Assembly (NCBI GenBank): GCA_001803645.1
Contig: MHDW01000230.1
Span: 1-9,566 of the forward strand
Reading direction: 5' to 3'
Source of the DNA: Nitrospirae bacterium GWC2_42_7
GTDB taxonomy: Bacteria; Nitrospirota; Thermodesulfovibrionia; Thermodesulfovibrionales; UBA6898
Length of the DNA: 9,566 nt
A program made the position numbers and the translations under genes. Of the stretch, positions 1-7,084 are shown one piece after another (the stretch's first letter is position 1; every line of letters begins with the position of its first letter). The notes under the pieces were generated by a model. That model saw nothing but the letters and a program-made list of their open reading frames with translations. It searched no databases and had not been told where the DNA came from.

Positions 1-1082
1 TCGCCAAGGGAATTGACCTTATAGACATGAGCATCGGAGATCCGGACATTCCGACTCCTCCGCATATTGTCAAGGCAATGAAAAAGGCGGTCGAAAATCC
101 GGCTCATCACCGTTACCCTTCCTATGAAGGAATGCTCTCATTCAGACTGGCTGTTGCTCAATGGTATAAAAGGCGTTTCAAGGTGAATCTCGACCCAAAA
201 ACTGAAGTGCTCTCTCTCATAGGTTCTAAAGAAGGTATCGGGCATGTCCCTCTGGCATTCATTGACCCGGGAGACGTTGTGCTTGTTCCTTCACCCGGAT
301 ACCCTGTCTATCCTGTCAGCGTTCTTTTTGCGGGGGGTGAAAGTTATATGATGCCCCTTCTTGAGAAAAACGGTTTTTTGCCTGATCTGACTTCAATTCC
401 TCAACAGATCTTAAAAAAAGCAAAGATGATATTCATCAATTATCCTAACAACCCTACATCAGCAACAGCACAGAAGAGCTTCTATGAAAAAGTGATATCT
501 TTTGCGCAAAAACATAACATAATCGTATGTCATGACGCTGCATACAGCGAGATCTATTTTGACGGGAAAAAGCCCCTCAGCTTCATGCAGTTAAAAGGTG
601 CGAAAGAGGTCGGGATCGAATTTCATTCTCTTTCAAAAACATATAATATGACCGGATGGAGGATCGGTTTTGCCGTAGGAAATAAAGACATCTTAGCAGG
701 GCTCGGCAAGGTAAAATCAAATCTTGACTCAGGCATATTTCAGGCTATTCAGGAGGCATCCATCACAGCTCTTAATACAGACGAAAAAGTTCTTGCAAAG
801 ATTCGCAATATATATCAGGAAAGGCGGGATGTCCTTTATCAGGGATTGAGTTCGATCGGCATTAAGCTTTTAAAGCCTAAGGCGAGCTTTTATCTCTGGG
901 CAAAAGTCCCAAAGGGTTTCAACTCATCTACTTTCGTAGCACATCTTCTGGATAAAGCCGGTGTGCTTTCTACTCCAGGAAACGGCTTCGGAGCTCCGGG
1001 TGAAGGTTATGTCAGATTTGCGCTTACCGTACCTGTAAAACGGATAAAAGAGGCTGTGCTCAGGATCAAAAAAGCACTCTGA
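1..1082 (+). CDS. dapL: LL-diaminopimelate aminotransferase-type PLP enzyme (5' end outside window)
   Basis: This is a fold-type I, class I/II aminotransferase. In the DapL family it transfers an amino group from glutamate to tetrahydrodipicolinate, giving LL-diaminopimelate for lysine and peptidoglycan synthesis in the cytoplasm. The reading frame is open to the window edge, with codons starting at base 3. The ATG at 27 lies inside the conserved DMSIGDPDIPTP segment, so it is not the real start; about 25-30 residues are probably missing. Numbered from that ATG, I see the substrate-loop segment HHRYPSYEG (28-36), NYPNNPT (138-144), Asp170 and Tyr173 (cofactor contacts), the PLP lysine K204 in SLSKTYNMTGWRIG, and the C-terminal GNGFGAPGEGYVRFALT (318-334) with the carboxylate-binding Arg330. 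The C-terminus looks complete and ends in TGA. No clear terminator follows. The dapL call is favoured by the GDPD..TP start and the GNGFG..GEGYVR tail. A closely related alanine or aspartate-type aminotransferase cannot be excluded. Confidence 0.82.
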   Translation, partial: AKGIDLIDMSIGDPDIPTPPHIVKAMKKAVENPAHHRYPSYEGMLSFRLAVAQWYKRRFKVNLDPKTEVLSLIGSKEGIGHVPLAFIDPGDVVLVPSPGYPVYPVSVLFAGGESYMMPLLEKNGFLPDLTSIPQQILKKAKMIFINYPNNPTSATAQKSFYEKVISFAQKHNIIVCHDAAYSEIYFDGKKPLSFMQLKGAKEVGIEFHSLSKTYNMTGWRIGFAVGNKDILAGLGKVKSNLDSGIFQAIQEASITALNTDEKVLAKIRNIYQERRDVLYQGLSSIGIKLLKPKASFYLWAKVPKGFNSSTFVAHLLDKAGVLSTPGNGFGAPGEGYVRFALTVPVKRIKEAVLRIKKAL

Positions 1083-1126
1083 GCAATTTGAGGCATTCGA
1101 ACTATCTAAGCAAAAAGACCGAAGTC

Positions 1127-1135
1127 TGATAGAAT
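1127..1135 (+). promoter_or_regulatory. Possible extended -10 promoter for the BRO gene
   Basis: TGATAGAAT fits an extended -10 (TGn plus TAGAAT, 5 of 6 to consensus). It lies about 70 bp before the BRO start codon, in the gap after the aminotransferase. The matching -35 position (about 1107-1112, TAAGCA) is poor. Between this site and the gene a G-rich stretch (GGGGGAGG, about 1159-1166) follows CTCC, so a small hairpin could form in the leader. This is a weak motif-based call. Confidence 0.25.
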
Positions 1136-1202
1136 TTAAAAAATATAAGACACTCCTTGGGGGAGGTCGGGAAGTACAATAGAAGAAAAAATGAGGGCTG
1201 AT

Positions 1203-2030
1203 ATGGAACCAAATATTGCTGTTTTCAGAGGAAGAGCAATTAGGAAGACAATTCACAGCAACGAGTGGTGGTTTGTTGTTGAAGATGTTGTACTTGCACT
1301 CATAGACTCAAACGATCCAAAACAATATATCCAACGCATGAAACAGCGTGATCCCGAACTGGCTAAAGGGTGGGTACAAATTGTACATACCCTTTTTATT
1401 GACACTTCAGGCGGTAAACAAAAAATGAACTGCGCCAACACAGAGGGCGTTTTTCGTATAATTCAATCAATTCCTTCGCACAAGGCCGAGCCTTTTAAAC
1501 GCTGGCTTGCAAGAGTAGGCTACGAACGGGTGCAGGAGATAGAAAATCCGGAGCTTGCGACAAAAAGAACTAGGGCGCTTTATAAGGCAAAGGGTTATTC
1601 CGATGACTGGATAGAAAAACGAATGCGCGGCATTGCCATCAGGGAAGAGTTGACAGACGAGTGGAAAAAGAGGGAAATTAAAGAAAAAAGGGAATATGAG
1701 ATATTAACTGCTGAAATTGCAAAAGCTGCATTCGGCATTACGCCAAGCACTCATAAGAAGCTAAAAGGCTTGAAACGCGAAAACCTTCGAGATCATATGA
1801 ACGATCTTGAACTGATCTTCTCAATGCTCGGTGAAGCTGCGACAACAGAGATAACGAGAGTTGATGATGCCAAAGGATTTCATGAAAGCAAACACGCAGC
1901 TCGTAAAGGCGGAGAAGTGGCAGGCAAAGCGAGGAAAGACCTTGAAAAAAAGACAGGGAGAAAGGTTGTCGCTAAAGAAAACTATTTGATTGAACCAGAG
2001 AGCCGGAAAAGATTAGAGAGAAAAAAGTAG
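1203..2030 (+). CDS. BRO-N domain protein (phage antirepressor / DinD-like)
   Basis: The protein is about 275 aa. Residues 3-105 form a BRO-N domain: IAVFRGRAIRKTIH, then EWWFVVEDVVLAL, a conserved NTEGVFRIIQSI segment, and PFKRWLARVGYERVQEIENP. The rest is an alpha-helical, highly charged half (ELTDEW..R, EYEILTAEIAKAAFGIT, HKKLKGLKRENLRDHMND, and a GGEVAGKAR segment) of the type that follows BRO-N in phage antirepressors and DinD-like proteins. BRO-N domains bind DNA; the C-terminal half has no assigned chemistry and no catalytic motif is visible. The start at 1203 is preferred over the in-frame ATG at 1191. GAGGG lies 5-6 bases upstream of it, and MEPNIAVF begins as family members usually do; the 1191 start would add four residues (MRAD). 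A tiny gene follows 18 bp downstream in the same orientation. The gene sits in a rearranged accessory patch, which suggests mobile or phage ancestry. The exact role is unknown. Confidence 0.8.
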   Translation: MEPNIAVFRGRAIRKTIHSNEWWFVVEDVVLALIDSNDPKQYIQRMKQRDPELAKGWVQIVHTLFIDTSGGKQKMNCANTEGVFRIIQSIPSHKAEPFKRWLARVGYERVQEIENPELATKRTRALYKAKGYSDDWIEKRMRGIAIREELTDEWKKREIKEKREYEILTAEIAKAAFGITPSTHKKLKGLKRENLRDHMNDLELIFSMLGEAATTEITRVDDAKGFHESKHAARKGGEVAGKARKDLEKKTGRKVVAKENYLIEPESRKRLERKK

Positions 2031-2048
2031 AAAACGGGAGAGTAGTCG

Positions 2049-2219
2049 ATGGGTCATGGAGCTAAAAAAACTGAACATGCTGGGGCCAAGAAAGGAAACG
2101 GAGCGTACTGGGGAAGAAAAGTAGCAGCTAAGAAGGAGTCGAGTAAGCGGAGGCGGACAAATGATAAAACAAGTGTGCTTGTTACACAGGGGAACGGTTT
2201 CGGCGCTCCTGGAGTTTGA
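2049..2219 (+). CDS. Tiny, very basic conserved-looking protein, partner of the BRO gene (C-terminus probably altered)
   Basis: This 56-residue reading frame starts at ATG 2049, with GGGAGAG 6 bases upstream (2036-2042), 18 bp after the BRO gene. It begins MGHGAKKTEHAGAKKG, continues with NGAYWGRKVAAKKES and an SSKRRR basic stretch, and ends in GNGFGAPGV. The Gly/Lys/His-rich start, the central YWG and the KES.KRRR segment look like a real small-protein family. I have an impression of similar AKKTEHAGAK small proteins beside BRO/antirepressor genes, but cannot verify it here. The composition suggests nucleic-acid binding, which is an inference. From about residue 39 (DKTSVLVTQGNGFGAPG) the protein stops looking like a basic small protein and instead matches the C-terminal region of the upstream aminotransferase (DKAGVLSTPGNGFGAPG). 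The native C-terminus was therefore probably replaced by out-of-place sequence. No function can be given. Confidence 0.6.
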   Translation: MGHGAKKTEHAGAKKGNGAYWGRKVAAKKESSKRRRTNDKTSVLVTQGNGFGAPGV

Positions 2220-2226
2220 ACTTTCA
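2163..2226 (+). pseudogene. Diverged fragment of a dapL 3' end
   Basis: Codons 2163-2213 read DKTSVLVTQGNGFGAPG, parallel to DKAGVLSTPGNGFGAPG near the end of the intact aminotransferase (about bases 948-1004). Hand alignment of 18 codons gives about 39 of 54 identical bases, with many differences at third positions. It is therefore a diverged copy and not a recent duplication. After GAPG the frame is lost, but TTTGAACTTTCA (2215-2226) could be the remains of FALT after an internal deletion of about 14 bases; this last part is tentative. The fragment is in the same orientation as dapL and forms the tail of the small gene at 2049. It ends where the inverted beta-helix gene fragment begins. Confidence 0.55.
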
Positions 2227-2384
2227 GTATCATCCTCACCATTTGATTCTGCTGTGAGCAAGGCATTTTGAAACTCAGCCGGTGTTGAGACATTGAATAT
2301 CGCTGAATGAGAAATATCTGGAAAACAAGCAAATAGAAGAAACACCATCAATAAAATATTTAAAACCTGAGGCATTCTTTTCAT
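2226..2384 (-). pseudogene. Truncated 5' end of a secreted (probable beta-helix) protein gene
   Basis: Reading leftward from ATG at 2384-2382, with GGAAG 6 bases upstream (2395-2391), the peptide has a clear signal sequence: MKRMPQ, a hydrophobic core LNILLMVFLLFACF, and SHSA before a likely cleavage site. The start of a mature domain follows: FNVSTPAEFQNALLTAESN and then GEDDT. A V.t.aEFQ.AL..A..NGEDDT pattern is typical of the first strand of right-handed parallel beta-helix surface proteins, where an I/V-rich strand normally follows DDT. Here the sequence switches after about residue 53 into the complement of the dapL-like fragment and the small gene. The frame then runs open only by chance to about 2013. 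The gene is thus cut off after about 50 codons and cannot make the normal protein. The family call is based on pattern and is uncertain; the truncation is better supported. Confidence 0.5.
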
Positions 2385-2783
2385 ATTTTTCTTCCACAGA
2401 TCAAATAAAAACTCTCAAGCCATATAGTAATTTGTATGTGTAATACCGAAAATACTTTACACTATTAGCGAGTTTTTGAAAAGAGCGGATTCCAAGGGGT
2501 AACCAAGCTGCTGCAAAAAACTGTAATCTTAATAACTCCCAAAAGTATCTCTCCGCATCCCAATACTTTATCTCCTCAGACTTCATTGAGCAGAGATAAC
2601 AATAATGAAAGCCCAATTGGGCGAAAAAGATTGAACCTTCAGCTGGAAGAAGCAATTTAGAGAAACCAACAAGCTTCTCTCTGCAATTTCCTATCTACTG
2701 CATCGCCTTTTTTCATCCGCAGATCGCAACCGGAAATTCATAATATCTTCAAATTGATTATTTATACTGTAGTCAGTTAAATA
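2385..2783. other. Gene-poor stretch of about 400 bp, no convincing gene
   Basis: This AT-rich stretch has stops in all frames except for one 84-codon frame on the minus strand (2655-2401, TTG start). Its peptide is rich in aromatic residues (AERYFWELLRLQFFAAAWLP) and matches no family I know; I see no good ribosome binding site for it. It may be a remnant of a degraded gene or chance. A perfect 12-bp palindrome GCCCAATTGGGC lies at 2611-2622, and a short inverted pair AGAGAA/TTCTCT lies at 2659-2680. A TATACT (2763-2768) could be a -10 for the next gene, but no good -35 accompanies it. Confidence 0.4.
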
Positions 2784-2799
2784 AAAGGAGGACAGTATA

Positions 2800-3339
2800 A
2801 TGAAAACAAAAAGGTTGGGTTTCTTAGTCGCTGTTGCACTGTTTTTGATTTTATCAGTTTTCTCTTCTCAGAGCAATGCCGGAGCAAATGTAAACGTTGG
2901 AATTAATCTCCCTCCATTCTTTTTCCCGGTCCCCCCACCGGTGGTTGTTATCCCGGGAACATATGCCTATTTTGCTCCTGAAGCAGATGTTGATATCGTC
3001 TTTTATCAGGGCTTCTGGTATCGACCTTATGAAGGCCGATGGTTCAGATCAAGAGGATATAATGGACCATGGGGTTATATTGCACCCCCGAGAGTTCCCC
3101 GTGTATTGATAGGACTGCCCCATGATTATCGCCATAATTACCGTGACCACAAGAGAATAACTCATCGGGATTTCAACAAGCACTGGCGCTACTGGGAGAA
3201 AAACAAATACTGGGAAAAAGATGAACGGTGGCGTGCGGAAAAAGTCAGGAAACATCGCCAGGACAGAAGAGAAGTCAGAAGAGACGATAGACGCGAAGGT
3301 AGATATGACTATGGACACGGAGAACATAGGGGAAGATAG
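2800..3339 (+). CDS. Exported protein with aromatic/proline-rich body and charged tail, unknown function
   Basis: The 179-residue protein starts at ATG 2800 behind an excellent AGGAGG (2786-2791, spacing 8). Residues 1-27 are a signal peptide (MKTKRLG, hydrophobic core, SQSNA). The mature protein opens with a proline-rich hydrophobic segment (NLPPFFFPVPPPVVVIPG, 36-53). A motif block follows (YFAPEADVDIVFYQGFWY then EGRWFRSRGYNGPWGYI, about 57-94) of a type common in short exported proteins of environmental Gram-negative bacteria; these have no established function. From about residue 108 the chain is extremely charged, with repeated KYWEK/HWRYWEK units and an Arg/Asp/His-rich end. It is probably periplasmic or surface-associated. 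The His-rich tail could bind metal or polyanions, but that is speculation. It is transcribed alone, ends before a hairpin terminator, and converges with comEC. Confidence 0.75.
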   Translation: MKTKRLGFLVAVALFLILSVFSSQSNAGANVNVGINLPPFFFPVPPPVVVIPGTYAYFAPEADVDIVFYQGFWYRPYEGRWFRSRGYNGPWGYIAPPRVPRVLIGLPHDYRHNYRDHKRITHRDFNKHWRYWEKNKYWEKDERWRAEKVRKHRQDRREVRRDDRREGRYDYGHGEHRGR

Positions 3340-3360
3340 GCAAGTAAAGAACAGTCAAGC

Positions 3361-3395
3361 GAGGGGAGGTTCTCTGCCTCCCCTCCACTTTTCTT
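3361..3395 (+). terminator. Rho-independent terminator between converging genes
   Basis: A perfect 9-bp GC-rich stem, GAGGGGAGG (3361-3369) with CCTCCCCTC (3377-3385), closes a 7-base loop and is followed by CACTTTTCTT. It lies 22 bp after the exported-protein gene. The pyrimidine tract is only on the plus-strand side. The stem could also slow transcripts arriving from comEC, but no U tract is present in that direction. Confidence 0.75.
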
Positions 3396-3410
3396 AATTC
3401 ACAAGAAAAA

Positions 3411-5735
3411 CTACCATACTGAAAAAAGCTTTTTGATATTTTTCACTTCTTTCTCGAAACTGCCGGCCTTTTCAAAGGCAAAGTCCTTGAACGTCTTTGT
3501 CTCATATCCCCTCGCAGTTTCAGTGATCTTTACAGCTCCGTCAATATCAGTTCTGAATATCTTCCTGCCTTCCAACTTTTCTAAGGTCAAAGGACTCGGG
3601 TGGCTGAACTGATTATCCCTGCCGACGGATATGACAGCTATTGAGGGGGAGACATTTAATAATAGATCATCACTTAAAGATGTCCTGCTGCCATGGTGCG
3701 GTATTTTGATAACATCGCTATCGAGCCATTTCCCTATATGCAACAGATTTTCTTCAGCTTCTTCCTCCATATCACCCGTAAAAAGAAAAGAGAGTTTTCT
3801 CCCTGTTATCTTCAGGACGAGTGATGAGTTGTTTTCCTCATCGTATTCACTTCCATACATACTATAAAATTCCCTGTAAGGATGCAGTGCCTCTATCTTA
3901 TGTGTTCCAGCAGCAAGAACATCTCCCCTTTCGAGCGCCCTATGGTTCTCCGGAATCATTAGACCCTCAGGATATTCGGTCCTGCCATTGTCCCACATCT
4001 CTTTTATATGAAACATTGTTAGTAGATATTCTAACCCGCCAGTATGATCTGGATGGACATGTGACAGCACAAGGGCATCAATTTCTTTTTTCCCGAGGTA
4101 CTTCAAAAATGCGGCTGCTTCTCTGCCTGTCCGTCCTGTGTCTATGACTATTGTCTTTCTGTCAGGAAGCTCAACAACCGCTGAATCACCCTGCCCCACG
4201 TCCAGGAATGTTACGTTAAGCTCTTTCTTGTCAATCAGGTTGATCATTGCGTAAACAATGAACGGGATAAGAGGAACTATCAACATCTTCTTCGGTCTTC
4301 CCAGGGCAAAATATATCAGGGAACCAGCGTAAAAGAAAATGATGAGCACAGGAGGAAAAGCAGGGATCTTTATATCTGCAAAAGGTATCTTTGCAACAAG
4401 TTCTACAAGGGCAACAGACATATCAGCTGATACTGAGACCAAAGGGGTAAATAAATAATTATCTGTAAGGATAAAAGTGAAAGATGATACAAGAGATAAA
4501 GGCACAAGGACAAAACATATCAGAGGTGTAACAATGAGATTTGAGAGCGGAGAGATCACTGAAAAATAGTGAAATTGATAGGCCACCAGAGGTGCAGACC
4601 CTATGGTGGCTGCAATTGTAAGCATGAAGGAATTCTTTATGTAGCGCAAAGGCTTGCTTTTGGATACTTCAGCATCTTCCTTTTTTTCAATAGAAAAACC
4701 GATAAAAAGCACAGTTATAAACGAGAGCTGGAACGAAAGACTGAGTACGACCTCAGGGTCCCATAGCACTATAAGAAATGCGGCAAAAAGGAGCGAGTTC
4801 AGCCAGAACCCTTTTCTGCCTATAAGAAGCCCGAAAAGAAACAGACTTATCATAATAAAAGACCTGACCGCAGGGACACTGCTTCCTGATATTCCCAGAT
4901 ACATCAGCATAAATGGTATGCATAATATGGCAGCTGCCTGTGACGGCGACAGGTAGATAGTTAACCTCTGAAACATCCTGTAAGGAAGCCTCCTGATAAC
5001 AAAGATAAAGATACCGAATAGCATGACAGAAAAAAGGCCGAAATGAGTCCCTGAAATGCTGAGGATATGCGCCAGTCCGCTTACATTGAAAGCATTTCTG
5101 AGGCCATCGCTGAGCCCTGACATCTCTCCGGTTGTAATAGCAGAGACAAGCGCAGCCGAATCCGGCTTGAATCTGCTGTGAGTATAAGTATTAAGGTCAT
5201 TTCTGATCCTGTTGAATATATGTACTACGGGATAAGCCACCTCTTCCTTATTATCAGAAGCAGTAACTTTTCCATATAATCTACTGCCGGGGAACCCTCC
5301 GGGATTTAACCTTGTATTGTCTCTTCCGGTCTGAAGGAGAAGTTCATACCTTTCATCATGATCAGCCTGAATATCTGAAACAACCCCGATATCTTCATCA
5401 TGCAGGAACTCAATTTCTTCCCCTGTTTTTTCATCAACCGCTGTATCAACCTGAAAGACCTGAATATCATTTCCTGTTGCAGAAGGATTTATCTTCTGGA
5501 TAAACCTGCCAGTTACTCTCAGTTCTTTGTTCCATATTTCCGGAGTGACCGGTTCAGGAGAAAGCCTGACATATCCATACACGACACCGATGATGATAAC
5601 AGGGACGAGCAGGTATTTTTTCTTTATAAAAAGATAGGCAGATGCAGAAACAAATAATGCAGTACTAGAAAAAGGGAAATAATCAAAGAGATAAAAAAGC
5701 AGGACTCCTGACAGGAACGCACTAAAAAAAAGCAT
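3411..5735 (-). CDS. comEC: ComEC/Rec2 DNA-uptake channel with C-terminal metallo-beta-lactamase domain
   Basis: This 774-residue inner-membrane protein is of full family length. ComEC moves single-stranded DNA into the cytoplasm during natural transformation. Residues 1-58 carry N-terminal membrane segments. About 60-170 is the DUF4131-type soluble domain, including LNPGGFPGSRLY (143-154). About 190-500 is the multi-helix Competence domain with the hallmark SGLAHILSISGTHFG (219-233). About 506-740 is the metallo-beta-lactamase-like domain: FLDVGQGDS (510-518), the metal-binding HVHPDHTGG (559-567), NNSSLVL (635-641), FTGDME (652-657), PHHGS (679-683) and SVGRDNQFSHPSP (703-715). All motifs needed for an active nuclease-like domain appear intact. 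The start overlaps the glmM stop by one base (TGATG), so it is the last gene of the cdaA-cdaR-glmM operon and probably translated by coupling. No pilus or ComEA gene is in the window. Confidence 0.93.
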   Translation of the reverse strand: MLFFSAFLSGVLLFYLFDYFPFSSTALFVSASAYLFIKKKYLLVPVIIIGVVYGYVRLSPEPVTPEIWNKELRVTGRFIQKINPSATGNDIQVFQVDTAVDEKTGEEIEFLHDEDIGVVSDIQADHDERYELLLQTGRDNTRLNPGGFPGSRLYGKVTASDNKEEVAYPVVHIFNRIRNDLNTYTHSRFKPDSAALVSAITTGEMSGLSDGLRNAFNVSGLAHILSISGTHFGLFSVMLFGIFIFVIRRLPYRMFQRLTIYLSPSQAAAILCIPFMLMYLGISGSSVPAVRSFIMISLFLFGLLIGRKGFWLNSLLFAAFLIVLWDPEVVLSLSFQLSFITVLFIGFSIEKKEDAEVSKSKPLRYIKNSFMLTIAATIGSAPLVAYQFHYFSVISPLSNLIVTPLICFVLVPLSLVSSFTFILTDNYLFTPLVSVSADMSVALVELVAKIPFADIKIPAFPPVLIIFFYAGSLIYFALGRPKKMLIVPLIPFIVYAMINLIDKKELNVTFLDVGQGDSAVVELPDRKTIVIDTGRTGREAAAFLKYLGKKEIDALVLSHVHPDHTGGLEYLLTMFHIKEMWDNGRTEYPEGLMIPENHRALERGDVLAAGTHKIEALHPYREFYSMYGSEYDEENNSSLVLKITGRKLSFLFTGDMEEEAEENLLHIGKWLDSDVIKIPHHGSRTSLSDDLLLNVSPSIAVISVGRDNQFSHPSPLTLEKLEGRKIFRTDIDGAVKITETARGYETKTFKDFAFEKAGSFEKEVKNIKKLFSVW

Positions 5736-7084
5736 CAGGTCATCTTTTCTTTAATGACCCTGCTTATATTCCTGCCAAGTCTTGTGATGAGCTTCAGGTC
5801 CTCTCCTTCAAGCATGACCCTTATCTTAGGCTCTGTGCCGGAGGCCCTTACAAGCACCCTTCCCCTGCTGCCAAGTTTCTCTTCAGCATTCCTCACAGCC
5901 TCATCTATGGCGGGTATTGATCTTATGTCGTGTTTTTTCTCGATCTCAACATTCATAAGTACTTGTGGGAAAAGTTTTATTCCTGAAGCAAGTTTTGAAA
6001 GCGAAACATTCCTCTTCTTCATCAGGTCAAGCACCTGCACTGCTGTGATAGGGCCATCTCCGGTAGTGTTGTAATCAAGGAATACGATATGCCCTGATTG
6101 TTCACCTCCGATATTAAAGCCACCTTCAAGCATCTTTTCAACAACATACCTGTCACCGACTTTTGTCCTCAACATACTTATTCCATTCTTCTCCAAAAAT
6201 TTCTCAAGGCCAAGATTGCTCATAACAGTAGCTACTACAGTATTTTTCTTCAGCGCTCCTGCTGATAATGCCTCAACAGCGCACATACCCATTATCTGAT
6301 CTCCATCAACAACCCTTCCCTTTTCATCGCATAAAAGCGTTCTGTCTGCGTCTCCGTCATGAGCAATACCTGCATCTGCCTTATGCTGGATTACAGCCTT
6401 CCTCAGGCCATCCATATTTGTTGAGCCGCAGTTATCGTTTATATTGACCCCATCAGGCCTGTCATTTATAGAAACAACTTCAGCGCCGAGTTCTCTTAAA
6501 AGCCATCCGGTTGTTTTGTAAGCTGCGCCGTTGGCAGCGTCAACAACAACCTTCATGCCTTCAAATGTAGCCCCTTTCCGGAGTGTGGATTTTATGTATT
6601 CGATATATCTTCCTGTGGCATCATCAAGCCTGTATGCTTTTCCAACATCCTCGCCTTTCGGCCTGAACCTTTCAAGGTTGTCGTCATTTACAAGCTCCTC
6701 GATTCTCCTCTCAACATCATCAGGCAGCTTGAACCCGTTATATGAGAAAAATTTTATACCGTTGTCCTGATAAGGATTATGCGATGCGGATATTACCACT
6801 CCTGCATCGATCCTCAAAGTTCTTGTAAGGAATGCGATGCCCGGAGTCGGAAGAGGCCCTACAAGCGTGACATCCATCCCCATTGAACAGATACCTGAAG
6901 TAAGCGCGCTCTCGATCATATACCCTGACAGCCTTGTGTCTTTTCCTATCAGGACCATATTCCTTCCGTAATGCTCTTTTTTCAGGACAGTTGCAGCTGC
7001 CATGCCTATTCTCAAAACTTTTTCAGGCGTCATCGGATGCCTGTTTATTCTTCCCCTTATACCGTCTGTTCCAAAAAGTCTCAT
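5735..7084 (-). CDS. glmM: Phosphoglucosamine mutase
   Basis: GlmM converts glucosamine-6-phosphate to glucosamine-1-phosphate, the step before UDP-GlcNAc in peptidoglycan and lipopolysaccharide synthesis, in the cytoplasm. The 449 residues match the family length and show all four alpha-D-phosphohexomutase parts. These are the N-terminal FGTDGIRG (4-11), the phospho-serine loop ISASHNP (98-104, catalytic Ser101), the Mg-binding DGDADR (243-248), the sugar-binding GGEQSGH (326-332) and the phosphate-binding RASGTEPKIRVM (413-424). VATVMSNLG (284-292) is typical of GlmM rather than phosphomannomutase. The start overlaps the cdaR stop by one base (TAATG) and has AGGGAAG 5 bases upstream (7096-7090). 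In several bacteria GlmM binds CdaA and restrains it, and the conserved linkage with cdaA and cdaR here fits that partnership. Confidence 0.96.
   Translation of the reverse strand: MRLFGTDGIRGRINRHPMTPEKVLRIGMAAATVLKKEHYGRNMVLIGKDTRLSGYMIESALTSGICSMGMDVTLVGPLPTPGIAFLTRTLRIDAGVVISASHNPYQDNGIKFFSYNGFKLPDDVERRIEELVNDDNLERFRPKGEDVGKAYRLDDATGRYIEYIKSTLRKGATFEGMKVVVDAANGAAYKTTGWLLRELGAEVVSINDRPDGVNINDNCGSTNMDGLRKAVIQHKADAGIAHDGDADRTLLCDEKGRVVDGDQIMGMCAVEALSAGALKKNTVVATVMSNLGLEKFLEKNGISMLRTKVGDRYVVEKMLEGGFNIGGEQSGHIVFLDYNTTGDGPITAVQVLDLMKKRNVSLSKLASGIKLFPQVLMNVEIEKKHDIRSIPAIDEAVRNAEEKLGSRGRVLVRASGTEPKIRVMLEGEDLKLITRLGRNISRVIKEKMT

Noticed and set aside
1116..1127. Small hairpin AGAC-CGAA-GTCT after dapL as a terminator
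   Set aside because: The stem is only 4 bp with no T tract, and it overlaps the putative -10 of the BRO gene.
2013..2225. The open minus-strand continuation past the truncated secreted-protein gene as real coding sequence
   Set aside because: It is antisense to the BRO 3' end and the small gene, shows no beta-helix pattern, and is open by chance.
2215..2278. Plus-strand reading EFELSVSS...AVSKAF as a continuation of the dapL-like tail to its C-terminus
   Set aside because: Beyond 2226 the minus-strand reading (signal peptide plus AEFQNALLTAESNGEDDT) is far more convincing, so only the first few codons could belong to dapL.
1089..2377. Exact 10-bp direct repeat TGAGGCATTC at 1089-1098 and 2368-2377, on both sides of the BRO module, as a possible target-site duplication
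   Set aside because: One 10-mer match is expected by chance among all pairs in about 1.3 kb. The right copy lies inside the signal-peptide codons of the truncated gene, and no terminal inverted repeats or transposase are visible.
2754..2782. TTGATT and TTAAAT as a promoter for the gene at 2800
   Set aside because: The -10 would abut the ribosome binding site, placing the transcription start inside it.
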